Below are positions 26,797-35,700 of a stretch of DNA of 64,000 nucleotides, piece after piece. Origin of the DNA: Niastella sp. (GTDB lineage: Bacteria > Bacteroidota > Bacteroidia > Chitinophagales > Chitinophagaceae); assembly GCA_016710595.1 (NCBI GenBank), contig JADJVM010000008.1, positions 682,001 through 746,000 of the forward strand, read 5' to 3'. A program made the translations under genes and the position numbers. The notes under the pieces were generated by a model. It saw only the letters and a list, made by a program, of their open reading frames with translations, was not told the DNA's origin and searched no databases. Position 1 is the first letter of the stretch. Each line of letters opens with the position of its first letter.

Positions 26797-27782
26797 GCGT
26801 TTATTAATTTTTTAAATATTTGTAAGGCTTTTCCATTTTTTAATGCTTCTGCTGCAAGTGCGATACATTCTTCTAAACTTTTTGTTGGGTTACAACATTG
26901 TAATGCAAAGGCGCTGTTAACTATTACCACATTTTTTTGTGCTTCTGTTGCTTCGTTGTTTAAAACTGAAGAAAATATTTTTGCTGCGGAAGCTATGCTA
27001 TCTCCAACTTCCAATTGTTCCGGCTGCAAGGTTTTAAAGCCTATAGCTTCAGGATACAATAATTGTGTTTGTTGTGGCGTAATTATTTTAAAATTTCCGG
27101 TTAATGAAATTTCATCATAGCCATCCATACTGTGTAACAGTAAATAATTTTTTTCTAGTTCCTGTAAAAGAAATTCAAATTTTTTAAGATATACATGCTG
27201 ACTAATTCCTAAAACTAAATTTGGCGGAGAAGCCGGGTTTACGAGAGGTCCCATTAAATTAAAAATGGTCTGTAAGCCAATATCAGAGCGCACTTGCTTT
27301 ACCTTCGCCATTAAAGGATGAAACAGAGGTGCATGTAGAAAACAAATATTTTCTTCTTCTAACTGGCGGTTCAATTCAGCCTCATCAGCAGTAAATTTAT
27401 AACCTAAATATTCTAATACATTACTGGAACCGCAGGTAGAACTGGCACTGTAATTACCATGCTTAATAACACGGGTTCCTGCAGCAGCTACCACAACCGC
27501 TGAAAGGGTAGAAATATTAAATGTATTTTTTCCATCACCACCTGTGCCAACAATGTCAACCGCATTTTCTGTTTGTAAATTTATGGGGCGGCTGCATTGT
27601 TTCATGGCATTTACAAAACCCTTGAACTCCGGTTGTGTGGGTGGACGCATGTTATACACCGTTAAAAAACTAGCCACAGAAGCGGAAGCCAAAGTGCCTT
27701 CTAAAATACTCAACAGTATTTTTTCGGCTTGCTCTTCCTCCAAAGGTTCGTGCCTGAATAATTGTGCTAAAGCAGCTTTCAT
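26793..27782 (-). CDS. trpD: Anthranilate phosphoribosyltransferase
   Basis: A 329-residue homodimeric-type enzyme transferring phosphoribose from PRPP to anthranilate. The PRPP-binding signature is VDIVGTGGDGKNTFNIST (near residues 75-92). The anthranilate-side KHGNYSASSTCGSSNVLE and the FHPLMAKVKQVRSDIGLQTIFNLMGPL region follow. The protein is not fused to a glutaminase domain: trpG is a separate gene 7 bases upstream. Confidence 0.96.
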   Translation of the reverse strand: MKAALAQLFRHEPLEEEQAEKILLSILEGTLASASVASFLTVYNMRPPTQPEFKGFVNAMKQCSRPINLQTENAVDIVGTGGDGKNTFNISTLSAVVVAAAGTRVIKHGNYSASSTCGSSNVLEYLGYKFTADEAELNRQLEEENICFLHAPLFHPLMAKVKQVRSDIGLQTIFNLMGPLVNPASPPNLVLGISQHVYLKKFEFLLQELEKNYLLLHSMDGYDEISLTGNFKIITPQQTQLLYPEAIGFKTLQPEQLEVGDSIASAAKIFSSVLNNEATEAQKNVVIVNSAFALQCCNPTKSLEECIALAAEALKNGKALQIFKKLINA

Positions 27783-27789
27783 AATTTAT

Positions 27790-28356
27790 TTAGTTTGCTA
27801 ACCAGTTATGAATAAGTGTTTTTCCCACTTCTGTCATTATACTTTCCGGATGAAACTGCAAACCGGTTACCTTGTCTGTTTCATGTTGCATGGCCATAAT
27901 ATTCCCTTGCTCATCTTCCGCAGTAATTTTTAAACAGGCCGGTAAGGTTTCTTTATTTACTACCCAACTGTGGTAACGGCCGGCTTCAAATTCCGATTCA
28001 ACATTTTTAAATATATAAGAAGGTTGTGTTTGAATTATTTTGGTTTGTCTTCCGTGAACTACCTCTTCCATATTGTGCAAACTGCCACCATAGTTAAGTC
28101 CTATGGCTTGATGGCCTAAACAAATTCCTAAAATGTCTTTGCTGCCTGCATATTGTTTTATCAGGTTCATTAGTTGCCCTGCTTCCTCCGGAAGACCGGG
28201 ACCGGGTGATAAAATAATTTTATCAAAACTTTCCACTTCTTCTAAAGTAAAAGCGTCGTTTCTTTTTATAATCAGCTCTGCATCGCTAAGCTGGCGAATT
28301 AAATGCACCAGGTTATAAGTAAAGCTGTCGTAATTATCTACCATTAATATTCTCAT
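27790..28356 (-). CDS. trpG: Anthranilate synthase, glutamine amidotransferase subunit
   Basis: A 188-residue class I glutaminase giving ammonia to TrpE. It starts MRILMVDNYDSFTYNLVHLI. The oxyanion motif is LSPGPGLPEEAG, the nucleophile lies in ILGICLGHQAIG (Cys near residue 79), and the His-Glu pair in GLQFHPESIMTE (near 167-171). The start overlaps trpE by 4 bases. In Bacteroidota such a subunit can also serve PabB; no pab genes are here. Confidence 0.96.
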   Translation of the reverse strand: MRILMVDNYDSFTYNLVHLIRQLSDAELIIKRNDAFTLEEVESFDKIILSPGPGLPEEAGQLMNLIKQYAGSKDILGICLGHQAIGLNYGGSLHNMEEVVHGRQTKIIQTQPSYIFKNVESEFEAGRYHSWVVNKETLPACLKITAEDEQGNIMAMQHETDKVTGLQFHPESIMTEVGKTLIHNWLAN

Positions 28357-29741
28357 AATGTTTCCGCCATTTTTATTGCTTTTCTTAAAGCGTTTATTTT
28401 TAAATTTATTTCTTCCAATTCTTTTTCGGGTACGGATGCAATGGTTATACCTGCACCGGCCCGGAATTGTAACCTATTATTTTTGCTAAGAATAGTTCTG
28501 ATCATGATGGCAGTATTTAAGCTTCCATCAAAACCTAAAAAGCCAACACAGCCGCCGTAAAAACCCCGGTTTGTAGTTTCTGTTTCTTTAATTATTTGCA
28601 TGGCTTTTGGTTTTGGTGCACCCGATAAAGTTCCTGCCGGAAAACTATCTGCCAGTATTTGCAGCGCATCAACTTTTGCTAATAAACCTTCACCTTCTAT
28701 TTTCGAAACTAAATGTATAACATGCGAGTAGCTTTCTATCTTTTTATAAGCAACAATATTTATATTTTTAAAATTTTTGCTAAGGTCGTTACGAGCTAGA
28801 TCCACAAGCATAGTGTGTTCCGCTTTTTCTTTTTCATCATTTACTAAGGCTATGGCTTTTTCTTCGTCTTGTTTTTTATCATGTGTACGCATGTAAGTGC
28901 CGGCAATAGGGTGCAGACTGGCTTTGCCATTTGCATATTTGCATTGTGCTTCCGGCGAAGAACCCATTAAATGAAAATTGTTGTAATCTAAGTAAAATAA
29001 ATAGGGTGAGGGATTGATGCTGCGTAAGGCACGATAGACTTTAAAATCATCACCTTTAAATTTTCTTTCGAAGGAACGGGATAAGACCACCTGGAAGCAA
29101 TCGCCCTGCTGACAATGATTAATGCCTTTTTCTACCTGTTGTAAATAATCTGTTTCGCTGGTAAAATTTTCTTCTTCTGCGGTAACAGAAAATGAATAGG
29201 CAGGAATATTTTTAGATTGTAAAATAGAAGTTATTTTTTGAAGGTCACCGGCTTTAGTATTTTCTTCATGCAGTTGAATCAGTTCCATTTCCTGAGTACT
29301 GTGATTGATACTAATTAAGAAACGATACAAATCAAACTGAATATCCGGCGTTGTTGCGTTAGTTGCAATGTCAATGGTTTCAAAATACCGAACTGCATCA
29401 TAATTAATATAGCCCACAAAGGAGGGTAAATTTTTATCAGCGGCTGCGAAAGAAAATTGATTTATAAATTTAGATAAGGAGGGTAAAACTGCTTCATTAC
29501 TTGCTGCGGTTTCACTTGCTCTGCTTTGGTTGTTATAGGTTTCAATATTTTTGCCTGTTATGGATATACCCGCCATAGGATCGAAGAAAATATAACTGGA
29601 TTGACTGTGGTCTAAACCATCTGCAGCATTTTCGAACAACAGGCATTGATTATAATGTTCCCTCATTTTTAAATAAATGCTAATAGGGGTTTCTGTATCC
29701 GCCAGGAACTTTATTTTTTGGGCAACATATTTAAAACTCAT
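28353..29741 (-). CDS. trpE: Anthranilate synthase component I
   Basis: A 462-residue chorismate-using enzyme, first of the Trp branch. The C-terminal domain shows GDCFQVVLSRSFER (near 208-221), LMGSSPEAQCKY, HPIAGTYMRTHDKKQDEEK, the AEHTMLVDLARNDL block, FPAGTLSGAPKPKAMQII and FRAGAGITIASVPEKELEE. In the N-terminal domain the Trp-binding LLES motif appears as LLFENAADG, with Asn at the place of the usual Ser, which may change feedback inhibition. It is the first enzyme gene of the operon, behind a Trp leader peptide and terminator. Confidence 0.96.
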   Translation of the reverse strand: MSFKYVAQKIKFLADTETPISIYLKMREHYNQCLLFENAADGLDHSQSSYIFFDPMAGISITGKNIETYNNQSRASETAASNEAVLPSLSKFINQFSFAAADKNLPSFVGYINYDAVRYFETIDIATNATTPDIQFDLYRFLISINHSTQEMELIQLHEENTKAGDLQKITSILQSKNIPAYSFSVTAEEENFTSETDYLQQVEKGINHCQQGDCFQVVLSRSFERKFKGDDFKVYRALRSINPSPYLFYLDYNNFHLMGSSPEAQCKYANGKASLHPIAGTYMRTHDKKQDEEKAIALVNDEKEKAEHTMLVDLARNDLSKNFKNINIVAYKKIESYSHVIHLVSKIEGEGLLAKVDALQILADSFPAGTLSGAPKPKAMQIIKETETTNRGFYGGCVGFLGFDGSLNTAIMIRTILSKNNRLQFRAGAGITIASVPEKELEEINLKINALRKAIKMAETL

Positions 29742-29763
29742 ATATTTTTTTAATTAGTGTAAA

Positions 29764-29793
29764 CAAAAAGGGCTTGCCTAAACAGCAAGCCCT
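29764..29793 (-). terminator. Attenuator (terminator) of the trp operon
   Basis: A perfect 9-bp stem (AGGGCTTGC at 29769-29777, GCAAGCCCT at 29785-29793, 7-base loop). On the minus strand it is followed by TTTTTGTTT. It lies between the leader peptide and trpE, about 25 bases before the trpE start, so it would stop transcription before the structural genes. Confidence 0.9.
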
Positions 29794-29832
29794 ATGTTGG
29801 GAATATTTTTTATACAAATATTTAGCTGTTTA
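29779..29832 (-). promoter_or_regulatory. Trp antiterminator pairing
   Basis: On the transcript UAAACAGC, the last codons of the leader peptide (complement of 29825-29832), is exactly complementary to GCUGUUUA (complement of 29779-29786). The second segment covers the loop and the start of the 3' half of the attenuator hairpin. Forming this 8-bp helix would block the terminator. A ribosome finishing the leader would cover the first segment; a ribosome stalled at the Trp codons would leave it free. A further GUGUUGC upstream of the leader ATG is complementary to GCAACAC within it. Confidence 0.7.
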
Positions 29833-29887
29833 CGTGTTGCCATCGTAAAAGCCACCAACCCATATTTGTAAAATTATTTTGAGCCAT
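29822..29887 (-). CDS. trpL: trp operon leader peptide
   Basis: A 21-codon ORF starting MAQNNF with tryptophans at positions 11, 12 and 16 (core GWWLLRW), three Trp in 21 residues. It sits directly upstream of the terminator/antiterminator pair and of trpE. The function inferred is transcription attenuation: scarce charged tRNA-Trp stalls the ribosome on these codons and lets the operon through. This ORF is too short for standard gene callers. Confidence 0.88.
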   Translation of the reverse strand: MAQNNFTNMGWWLLRWQHVNS

Positions 29888-29917
29888 ATTTTTAGCAACA
29901 CTATTGTTGTTGCAAGG

Positions 29918-29947
29918 CAAAGATTAGGAATAAATTTTAATTTCCAA
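29918..29947 (-). promoter_or_regulatory. Probable trp operon promoter
   Basis: On the minus strand TTG (complement of 29945-29947), an 18-base spacer and TAATCTTTG (complement of 29918-29926). The -7 box has one base more than TAnnTTTG, so this is a near match. It would start transcription about 25 bases before the leader peptide. Confidence 0.4.
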
Positions 29948-30012
29948 GATTTTTTTTAAAATTATAAGATCAATAATTACTTTACAATTTCTTTTAAAAA
30001 TAAATGACATCA

Positions 30013-30040
30013 TAAAAAAAGCCCGGGGAAAACCCCGGGC
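30013..30040 (-). terminator. Terminator of the rplKAJL operon
   Basis: A perfect 8-bp stem GCCCGGGG (30021-30028) with CCCCGGGC (30033-30040), loop AAAA. The T-run on the minus strand is the complement of 30013-30020. It lies 22 bases past rplL and ends the ribosomal operon there. Confidence 0.95.
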
Positions 30041-30061
30041 CTTATTCATTTCCAAAAGAAA

Positions 30062-30436
30062 TTAAGCAACTTCAACGTCAGCACCTGCTTCGGTTAATTT
30101 AGTTTTCATTTCTTCTGCTGTAGCCTTATCTACTCCTTCTTTAATGGTTTTTGGAGCGCCATCTACTAAGTCCTTAGCTTCTTTCAATCCAAGGCCAGTA
30201 AGGTCTTTTACAATTTTAACTACGGCTAATTTGTTAGCTCCACCGCTTTTCAATACTACATCGAAAGCAGTTTTTTCTTCTACGGCTGCAGCGCCACCGC
30301 CACCATCTCCGCTTACCACTACTGCGGCAGCAGCGGGTTCAATTCCATATTCTGATTTTAAGAATTCAGCTAATTCCTGAACTTCTTTTACTGTTAAGCC
30401 TACCAGGCTTTCTGCTAATGATTTTACGTCTGCCAT
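30062..30436 (-). CDS. rplL: 50S ribosomal protein L7/L12
   Basis: A 124-residue stalk protein that recruits translation factors to the ribosome. The N-terminal dimerisation part (KSLAESLVGLTVKEVQELAEFL) is followed by an Ala/Gly-rich hinge (about residues 34-52). The C-terminal domain reads EKTAFDVVLKSGGANKLAVVKIV and TGLGLKEAKDLVDGAPK. It is the last gene of the operon before a strong terminator. rpoB does not follow. Confidence 0.98.
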   Translation of the reverse strand: MADVKSLAESLVGLTVKEVQELAEFLKSEYGIEPAAAAVVVSGDGGGGAAAVEEKTAFDVVLKSGGANKLAVVKIVKDLTGLGLKEAKDLVDGAPKTIKEGVDKATAEEMKTKLTEAGADVEVA

Positions 30437-30589
30437 TGTGTTTCATTTTTGCCCCCTTCATTCCCACTTTTATGCGGATCCGGAGGACTGTTTAAAAAAA
30501 TTGTGAATGATTGTTTTAACCGGGTTTTAACTCCGTATCAAAACAGTATAGTTTTTAAAAATACTATCCTTCTTTAAATAACCACCGGG

Positions 30590-31228
30590 TTATTCGGGTT
30601 TTGATGCATCATCAGCATTAGCTTCAGGTGCATCGGTAGTAGCTGCATCTGTTGCCGGAGCTTCTGCTGCCGGAGCTTCTGCTGCCGGAGCTTCCGCTTC
30701 TGTTGTTGCTTTTGCCACTGCTGCGGTTGCTTCCACTTTTCCTTCAGGCTTATTTTGCAAAGCTCCAATAACCCGTTGGATGGGTGATAACAATAAACCA
30801 ATTACTTCACCTACCAATTCATCCTTGGTCTTGATTTGGGTAAGGTTCTTTAATTGATTGTCGCCAACAAATACATCACCATTAATGAATGCTGCTTTTA
30901 AAACTGGTTTTTCGCCGTTGCTTTGTTTACGAAAACCACTTATAATTAAAGCAGGATCTTTCGGGTTTTCGCTAAACATTAAAGCTGTTACTTTATGCAG
31001 TGAATCGTAAACGCCGCTGTATTTTTCTGAATCAATACTTTCCAGCGCTTTTTTGATCAACGTGTTTTTAGCTACTTTCATTTCCACCTGTTTGCTATAG
31101 CAATGCCGGCGTAAATTTGTTACCTGGTCCACCGTAAGGCTTTCCGTATCGGTAATATAAAAATTATTGTACTGATTGAATTTGCCTTTCAGCAGTTCGA
31201 TCACTTCGTTTTTTTCTTGTTTTGTCAT
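30590..31228 (-). CDS. rplJ: 50S ribosomal protein L10 with extended acidic tail
   Basis: A 212-residue base protein of the L7/L12 stalk. The standard part (MTKQEKNEVIELLKGKF to SPIQRVIGALQ, about residues 1-168) has the expected RRHCYSKQVEMKVAKNTLIKKAL block. A tail of about 43 residues rich in Ala, Pro, Glu and Asp follows, including three AEAPA-type units encoded by a 15-bp tandem repeat. L10 is usually 165-180 residues, so the tail is an addition, as in several Bacteroidota. It lies between rplA (44-base gap) and rplL (153-base gap). Confidence 0.96.
   Translation of the reverse strand: MTKQEKNEVIELLKGKFNQYNNFYITDTESLTVDQVTNLRRHCYSKQVEMKVAKNTLIKKALESIDSEKYSGVYDSLHKVTALMFSENPKDPALIISGFRKQSNGEKPVLKAAFINGDVFVGDNQLKNLTQIKTKDELVGEVIGLLLSPIQRVIGALQNKPEGKVEATAAVAKATTEAEAPAAEAPAAEAPATDAATTDAPEANADDASKPE
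30654..30698. repeat. Three 15-bp tandem repeats in rplJ
   Basis: Three copies of GCCGGAGCTTCTGCT (30654-30668, 30669-30683, 30684-30698; the third has one change, T to C) within the L10 tail. They encode AEAPA on the minus strand. Copy number may vary between strains. Confidence 0.85.
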
Positions 31229-31242
31229 AACAAATATTTTGT

Positions 31243-31270
31243 ATTCTCCATAGGCATTTGCCCGGAGAAT
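31243..31270 (-). promoter_or_regulatory. Hairpin in the rplA-rplJ spacer
   Basis: ATTCTCC (31243-31249) pairs with GGAGAAT (31264-31270), with an inner GGC/GCC helix. It lies 15 bases before the rplJ start, without a T-run. The position suits an L10 autoregulatory leader, but the kink-turn features of the known L10 leader were not identified. Confidence 0.35.
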
Positions 31271-31272
31271 CT

Positions 31273-31962
31273 TTAATTAAGAACAGATTTAGTGTCTATC
31301 ATAATACCCGGGCTCATTGAGCTTGCCATGCTTACACCCCTCAGGTAAGTACCTTTAGATGTAGCAGGTTTTAGTTTAATAATTGCATTAATAAACTCCT
31401 GGCAATTTTCAGCAATTTTTTCGGGAGAAAAACTTACCCTGCCTACAGAGGCGTGAATAATACCCACTTTATCTACCTTAAATGCTATTTTACCACCTTT
31501 AAGATCATTTACTGCACCTGCTACATCGTTGGTAACGGTACCTGTTTTAGGATTTGGCATTAAGTTGCGTGGCCCTAAAACTTTACCCAGTTTACCAATC
31601 TTAGGCATTACAGAAGGGGTGGCAACAATCACATCAATATCTGTCCAGCCGCCTTCTATTTTAGTAATATATTCTTCTAAGCCTACAAAGTCAGCGCCGG
31701 CAGCCGTTGCTTCTGCTTCTTTATCGGGTGTACATAAAACCAGTACTTTTTTAGTTTTACCGGTACCATGTGGTAAGGATACTGTTCCCCGAATGGCCTG
31801 GTCTGCTTTCTTAGGATCTACTCCTAATTTTACATGGATATCTACAGAACTATCGAATTTTGTAGTATTCACTTCTTTAACTAATGTTGAAGCTTCTTTA
31901 AGCGAATAAGCTTTGTTTGCGTCAACCTTAGCGTTTGCTACTTTTCTTTTTTTAGTAATCAT
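31273..31962 (-). CDS. rplA: 50S ribosomal protein L1
   Basis: A 229-residue rRNA-binding protein of the L1 stalk. It shows the typical TKFDSSVDIHVKLGVDPKKADQ (about residues 33-54), the domain II motif KIGKLGKVLGPRNLMPNPKTGTVT and SFSPEKIAENCQEFINAI. Its C-terminus holds KGTYLRGVSMASSMSPG. It lies 26 bases downstream of rplK. In many bacteria L1 represses its own operon by binding the mRNA leader. Confidence 0.98.
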   Translation of the reverse strand: MITKKRKVANAKVDANKAYSLKEASTLVKEVNTTKFDSSVDIHVKLGVDPKKADQAIRGTVSLPHGTGKTKKVLVLCTPDKEAEATAAGADFVGLEEYITKIEGGWTDIDVIVATPSVMPKIGKLGKVLGPRNLMPNPKTGTVTNDVAGAVNDLKGGKIAFKVDKVGIIHASVGRVSFSPEKIAENCQEFINAIIKLKPATSKGTYLRGVSMASSMSPGIMIDTKSVLN

Positions 31963-31988
31963 TGCAAATAATATTTATAGGTTGACGA

Positions 31989-32435
31989 TTAATTTTTTTC
32001 CCAGGGGGCTTGTCCATCTACTGTAATTCCCATGCTGCGGGCAGTGCCAGCAACCATGCTCATTGCGCTTTCGATTGAAAAGGCGTTCAAATCTGCCATT
32101 TTATCTTTGGCAATTTCTTCTACCTGTGCCCAACTCACCTTGCCTACTTTGCTTCTATTAGGCTCTTTACTGCCTTTTTGCAATTTAGCCGCTTCCATAA
32201 GCTGTACCGCTGCAGGTGGTGTTTTAATAATAAATTCAAATGATTTGTCGGCAAAAACGGTGATCAATACGGGTAATACTTTGCCGGGTTTATCCTGGGT
32301 CCTTGCATTAAATTGCTTACAGAACTCCATGATGTTGATACCCTTAGAACCTAAGGCCGGGCCAATTGGCGGCGCCGGGTTGGCTTGTCCTCCTTTGCAT
32401 TGGAGTTTTACATAGCCGGTAATTTCTTTAGCCAT
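31989..32435 (-). CDS. rplK: 50S ribosomal protein L11
   Basis: A 148-residue protein of the GTPase-associated centre. It shows GYVKLQCKGGQANPAPPIGPALG (near residues 6-28) and GINIMEFCKQFNART. The C-terminal rRNA-binding domain is present (KLQKGSKEPNRSKVGKVS, MVAGTARSMGITV). It is the first gene of the operon, with a TACCTTTG promoter box about 150 bases upstream. nusG and secE, the usual upstream neighbours, are absent. Confidence 0.98.
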   Translation of the reverse strand: MAKEITGYVKLQCKGGQANPAPPIGPALGSKGINIMEFCKQFNARTQDKPGKVLPVLITVFADKSFEFIIKTPPAAVQLMEAAKLQKGSKEPNRSKVGKVSWAQVEEIAKDKMADLNAFSIESAMSMVAGTARSMGITVDGQAPWEKN

Positions 32436-32584
32436 TTTTAAAAAATTTGGTGTTAACGTTTTCGTTTATTTAAACAAAAACTCCCAAGTAAATAAGCTTC
32501 ATTTTCTACCGTCAATATATCACTTTCATTGAAAATGAAGTAATTAATATTGGTTTAGCAGATAAAAAGAACTATTTGGGGCGG

Positions 32585-32592
32585 CAAAGGTA
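32585..32592 (-). promoter_or_regulatory. Promoter -7 element (TACCTTTG) of rplKAJL
   Basis: On the minus strand TACCTTTG matches TAnnTTTG exactly. No TTG is seen at the expected distance upstream. It predicts a leader of about 145 bases before rplK, long enough to hold an L1-responsive structure. Confidence 0.55.
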
Positions 32593-32640
32593 AGGGTTTT
32601 AATATTATTTTAGCCAGCTTTACACATTATTTTTAAAATA

Positions 32641-32670
32641 AAAAAGGAAGAATAAATATCCTTCCTTTTT
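32641..32670 (-). terminator. Terminator of the large T9SS protein gene
   Basis: A perfect 10-bp stem AAAAAGGAAG (32641-32650) with CTTCCTTTTT (32661-32670), 10-base loop. It lies 41 bases past the stop codon of the gene at 32711-36370. Confidence 0.8.
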
Positions 32671-32710
32671 ACAAACTAATGAATATGAAATTAAAAAAAC
32701 TATATTGATT

Positions 32711-35700
32711 TTATAGGAATATCAGCCGTTGAGTGATTATTTCTTTCGTCTGTATATTTTGAATACTCACTATATAAATACCATTTTGCATACCAGCTAA
32801 ACGCTTATAATTAAATATAGCACCCGGCTCCGCATTTACATATTGCTCAGTTATGCGCTGGCCCGATATGGAAGAAACATTTATTTTGTAACGGGTGTTA
32901 ATCTCATTATTAAATACCAGGTTAAAAGATTCTTTTGCAGGATTAGGATACAGGCTTACCGTTTGATTTCGATCATTCTGTAAAGCAACAATAGGGCTGT
33001 ATGTAAATTGGTTAGTATGATCAATTATTTTTAAGCGGTAAAGATTTAAACGGCTCGGGGGCAAAGGATCGTTAAACATGTACCGATGGTTATCTATCCC
33101 ATCTTTTACAGAAAGTACATTACCAATAGCCTGGTATGCATTGCCGCCATTACTTCTTTCTATCACATAATTTTTTGTACCACTCTCCTGCTCTGCCTGC
33201 CAGTTTAAAATATTTTTACCTGCTTCTGTTTTGCCGGTAAAATGTAAAAGCTTAACCGGTAAAATAATATAGCAACTACCATCCATATTAAAATAGTAAT
33301 CTCTTTTAATACAGCCTTCATTTACTGATAAATGGCAAACATAAGTACCCAGTTCGCCCACAGTGGTAAGTGGAATAAAGTAACTACTGCCACTACCCAG
33401 GTAAACGCTATCTGTTGCTGACATTGACGCTTTTTTATACCAGGCATAAGTGGCTCCATAAATAGGGTCGGCATATAAGGTAGTAGGATAGTTAAGGCAA
33501 TTACCTACCACTGTAATACCAGTTAATGCAAGCGGTAATACACTTGCATCACCCAATGTAGCATTGCCACAGGCATCGGTTGCCCGTAAGCGAATGAGCG
33601 AATAATTTGCCCCATTATTGATAGGGAAAATAGGACTCGCCTGCGGCCCGGTAATAATAACAGGTATGGATGGCGTACTTCCTATAATCTCGTACATAAA
33701 CGGCCCCACCCCATTACTCACACGGGCAGTAACGCTAAAACCACTAACATCACATTGAAATACAGAAGAGTTCTGTAAAGACGGGTAGCTATATGGATGT
33801 ATTACTACGGTATCGTAACGGGGTATCCAGCAAATATTTTCCTGGCTTTTTAATATATAAACACCAGGAGCCATATCGTTAAAATAAAATGTATTGCCTG
33901 TTTGAACATCCGGCATCTGTTCGGGGATATAAGGAATGCCGTCCTTTTCAAAAAGTGTTACATAAGGAATACCCATATTGGTACTAATGGTACATACAAT
34001 ATTACCTGAACCCTGTGATGATGTGGCACCCGGGCATTTTGATATGGCACGCATATCTGTATTAAAAAAGCTACCCGGGGTTGCTAAATAAATACTGTCT
34101 TTATTGCCACAGGCATCCATTACAACCACTTTATAAAGTAATGTGTCTGCAATGCCGGGAATATTATCCAGGAAAATACTGGGTCCGGTAAATACAGAGC
34201 CTACCAATAATGTATTTTGTGGAGTAAATACTTCTATATAATAAGGAGCATAATCACCTGCTACCGTAATATTTAAATTTGCCATTCCCATTACACAACT
34301 TTTTCCACTAAAGCCTGAAATACTCATCCTGGTAGGATACTTACTAAAACAACGAGTGATGGTAGTATCGTAACAACCATCTAAAATACGGATACAATAT
34401 TCTCCATACGGTACATTTACAAATATGCCATTGGTATTACAATACAACAAGGAATCATTATTATCATACAAACAAAAACGTGGGTTTGTAAGGTTCTGCT
34501 GCTCCACTACGGAAACCCTAAAGCCGGTACAGGTTAATTTATTTATTTGAACCGTTGCCCTCACCGAAGGAATGGGCGGCACGGGGTTAAAACAAATTTG
34601 AAAACTGGTATCCGGGCATGTTACATTCGCAATCACACAGTAACTATTGTATGTTAAGCCTGCAAAAATACCGGTTGTATTACATTCAATTAAATTACCA
34701 CTGGTATCATAAAGACAAAAATTGCCATTTGCCAGGGTACTTGTTACCGTAGCTGTAAACCGGGTACAGGTTTGATTGCTAATACTTACTGCCAGGTCGT
34801 TTGTTACCACCAATTTAGGAATGGTAATACAACTCCTGAAAGTGGTATCAAAACAGGCATCATAAGCGGTAATACAATATTGGCCTATGGGTATGCTATC
34901 AAATATACCGGTAGTGTTACAGGTTATCAATACACCCACACTATCGTATATACAATATTGAGGTTCAAATAATGTATCATTAGGTGATGTGCTTACATTT
35001 ACCAGGCTACAATCTAAATAGTTTATTGTAAAATCTCCAAAGGTAGGAATGGGCCGCAGAACGGTAAAGCAACGGCTGATGGTGCTATCGTAACAAGGGG
35101 CATAGGTTTCTATACAATAACTGCCATACGGTAAATCAGTAAAAATGCCTGTATCATTACAAAGCAAAAGTACATGTGCTGTATCGTACAAACAATAATT
35201 GGCATTATATAATGAACTGCCATGCAAAGTTGCCGTAAAAGTAGAACAGGCAAGATTGGTTATCTGTATTGTATCCTCTAATACCGGCACTGGTTTTAGA
35301 ACTGTAAAGCAACGGATGAGTGTAGAGTCAGTACATTCATCATGTGCTTTTATGCAATAAGACCCATACGATAAATCTGTAAAATAGCCGGTAGTATTAC
35401 ACTCCAGTTGTACATCATTTTCATCATACAAACAATACGATGGATTGTAAAAGTTTTGAGCATTATATACATTTGCAGAAAAAGTACTGCAAGCAAGATT
35501 GGTCGTTTGCACGTTTGCAGCCAATGATGGAATATTATTTACAGAAAGCATTACCTTTTTAATTTTTCCGCAGGCATCTTTTACGATAATTTCAAAAGAA
35601 GCGCCGGGTGCCAATGTAAAACTAAATACGGGACTGGCAGACCATGTAGTATCTCCCAGTGAAGCGGTAATACCATACATAAAACCGGGGATGCCCGGTG

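Noticed and set aside
34328..35533. Repeated DNA as a CRISPR array
   Set aside because: The repetition is at protein level, about 240 bases per unit with diverged sequence and an open reading frame; no direct repeat-spacer pattern.
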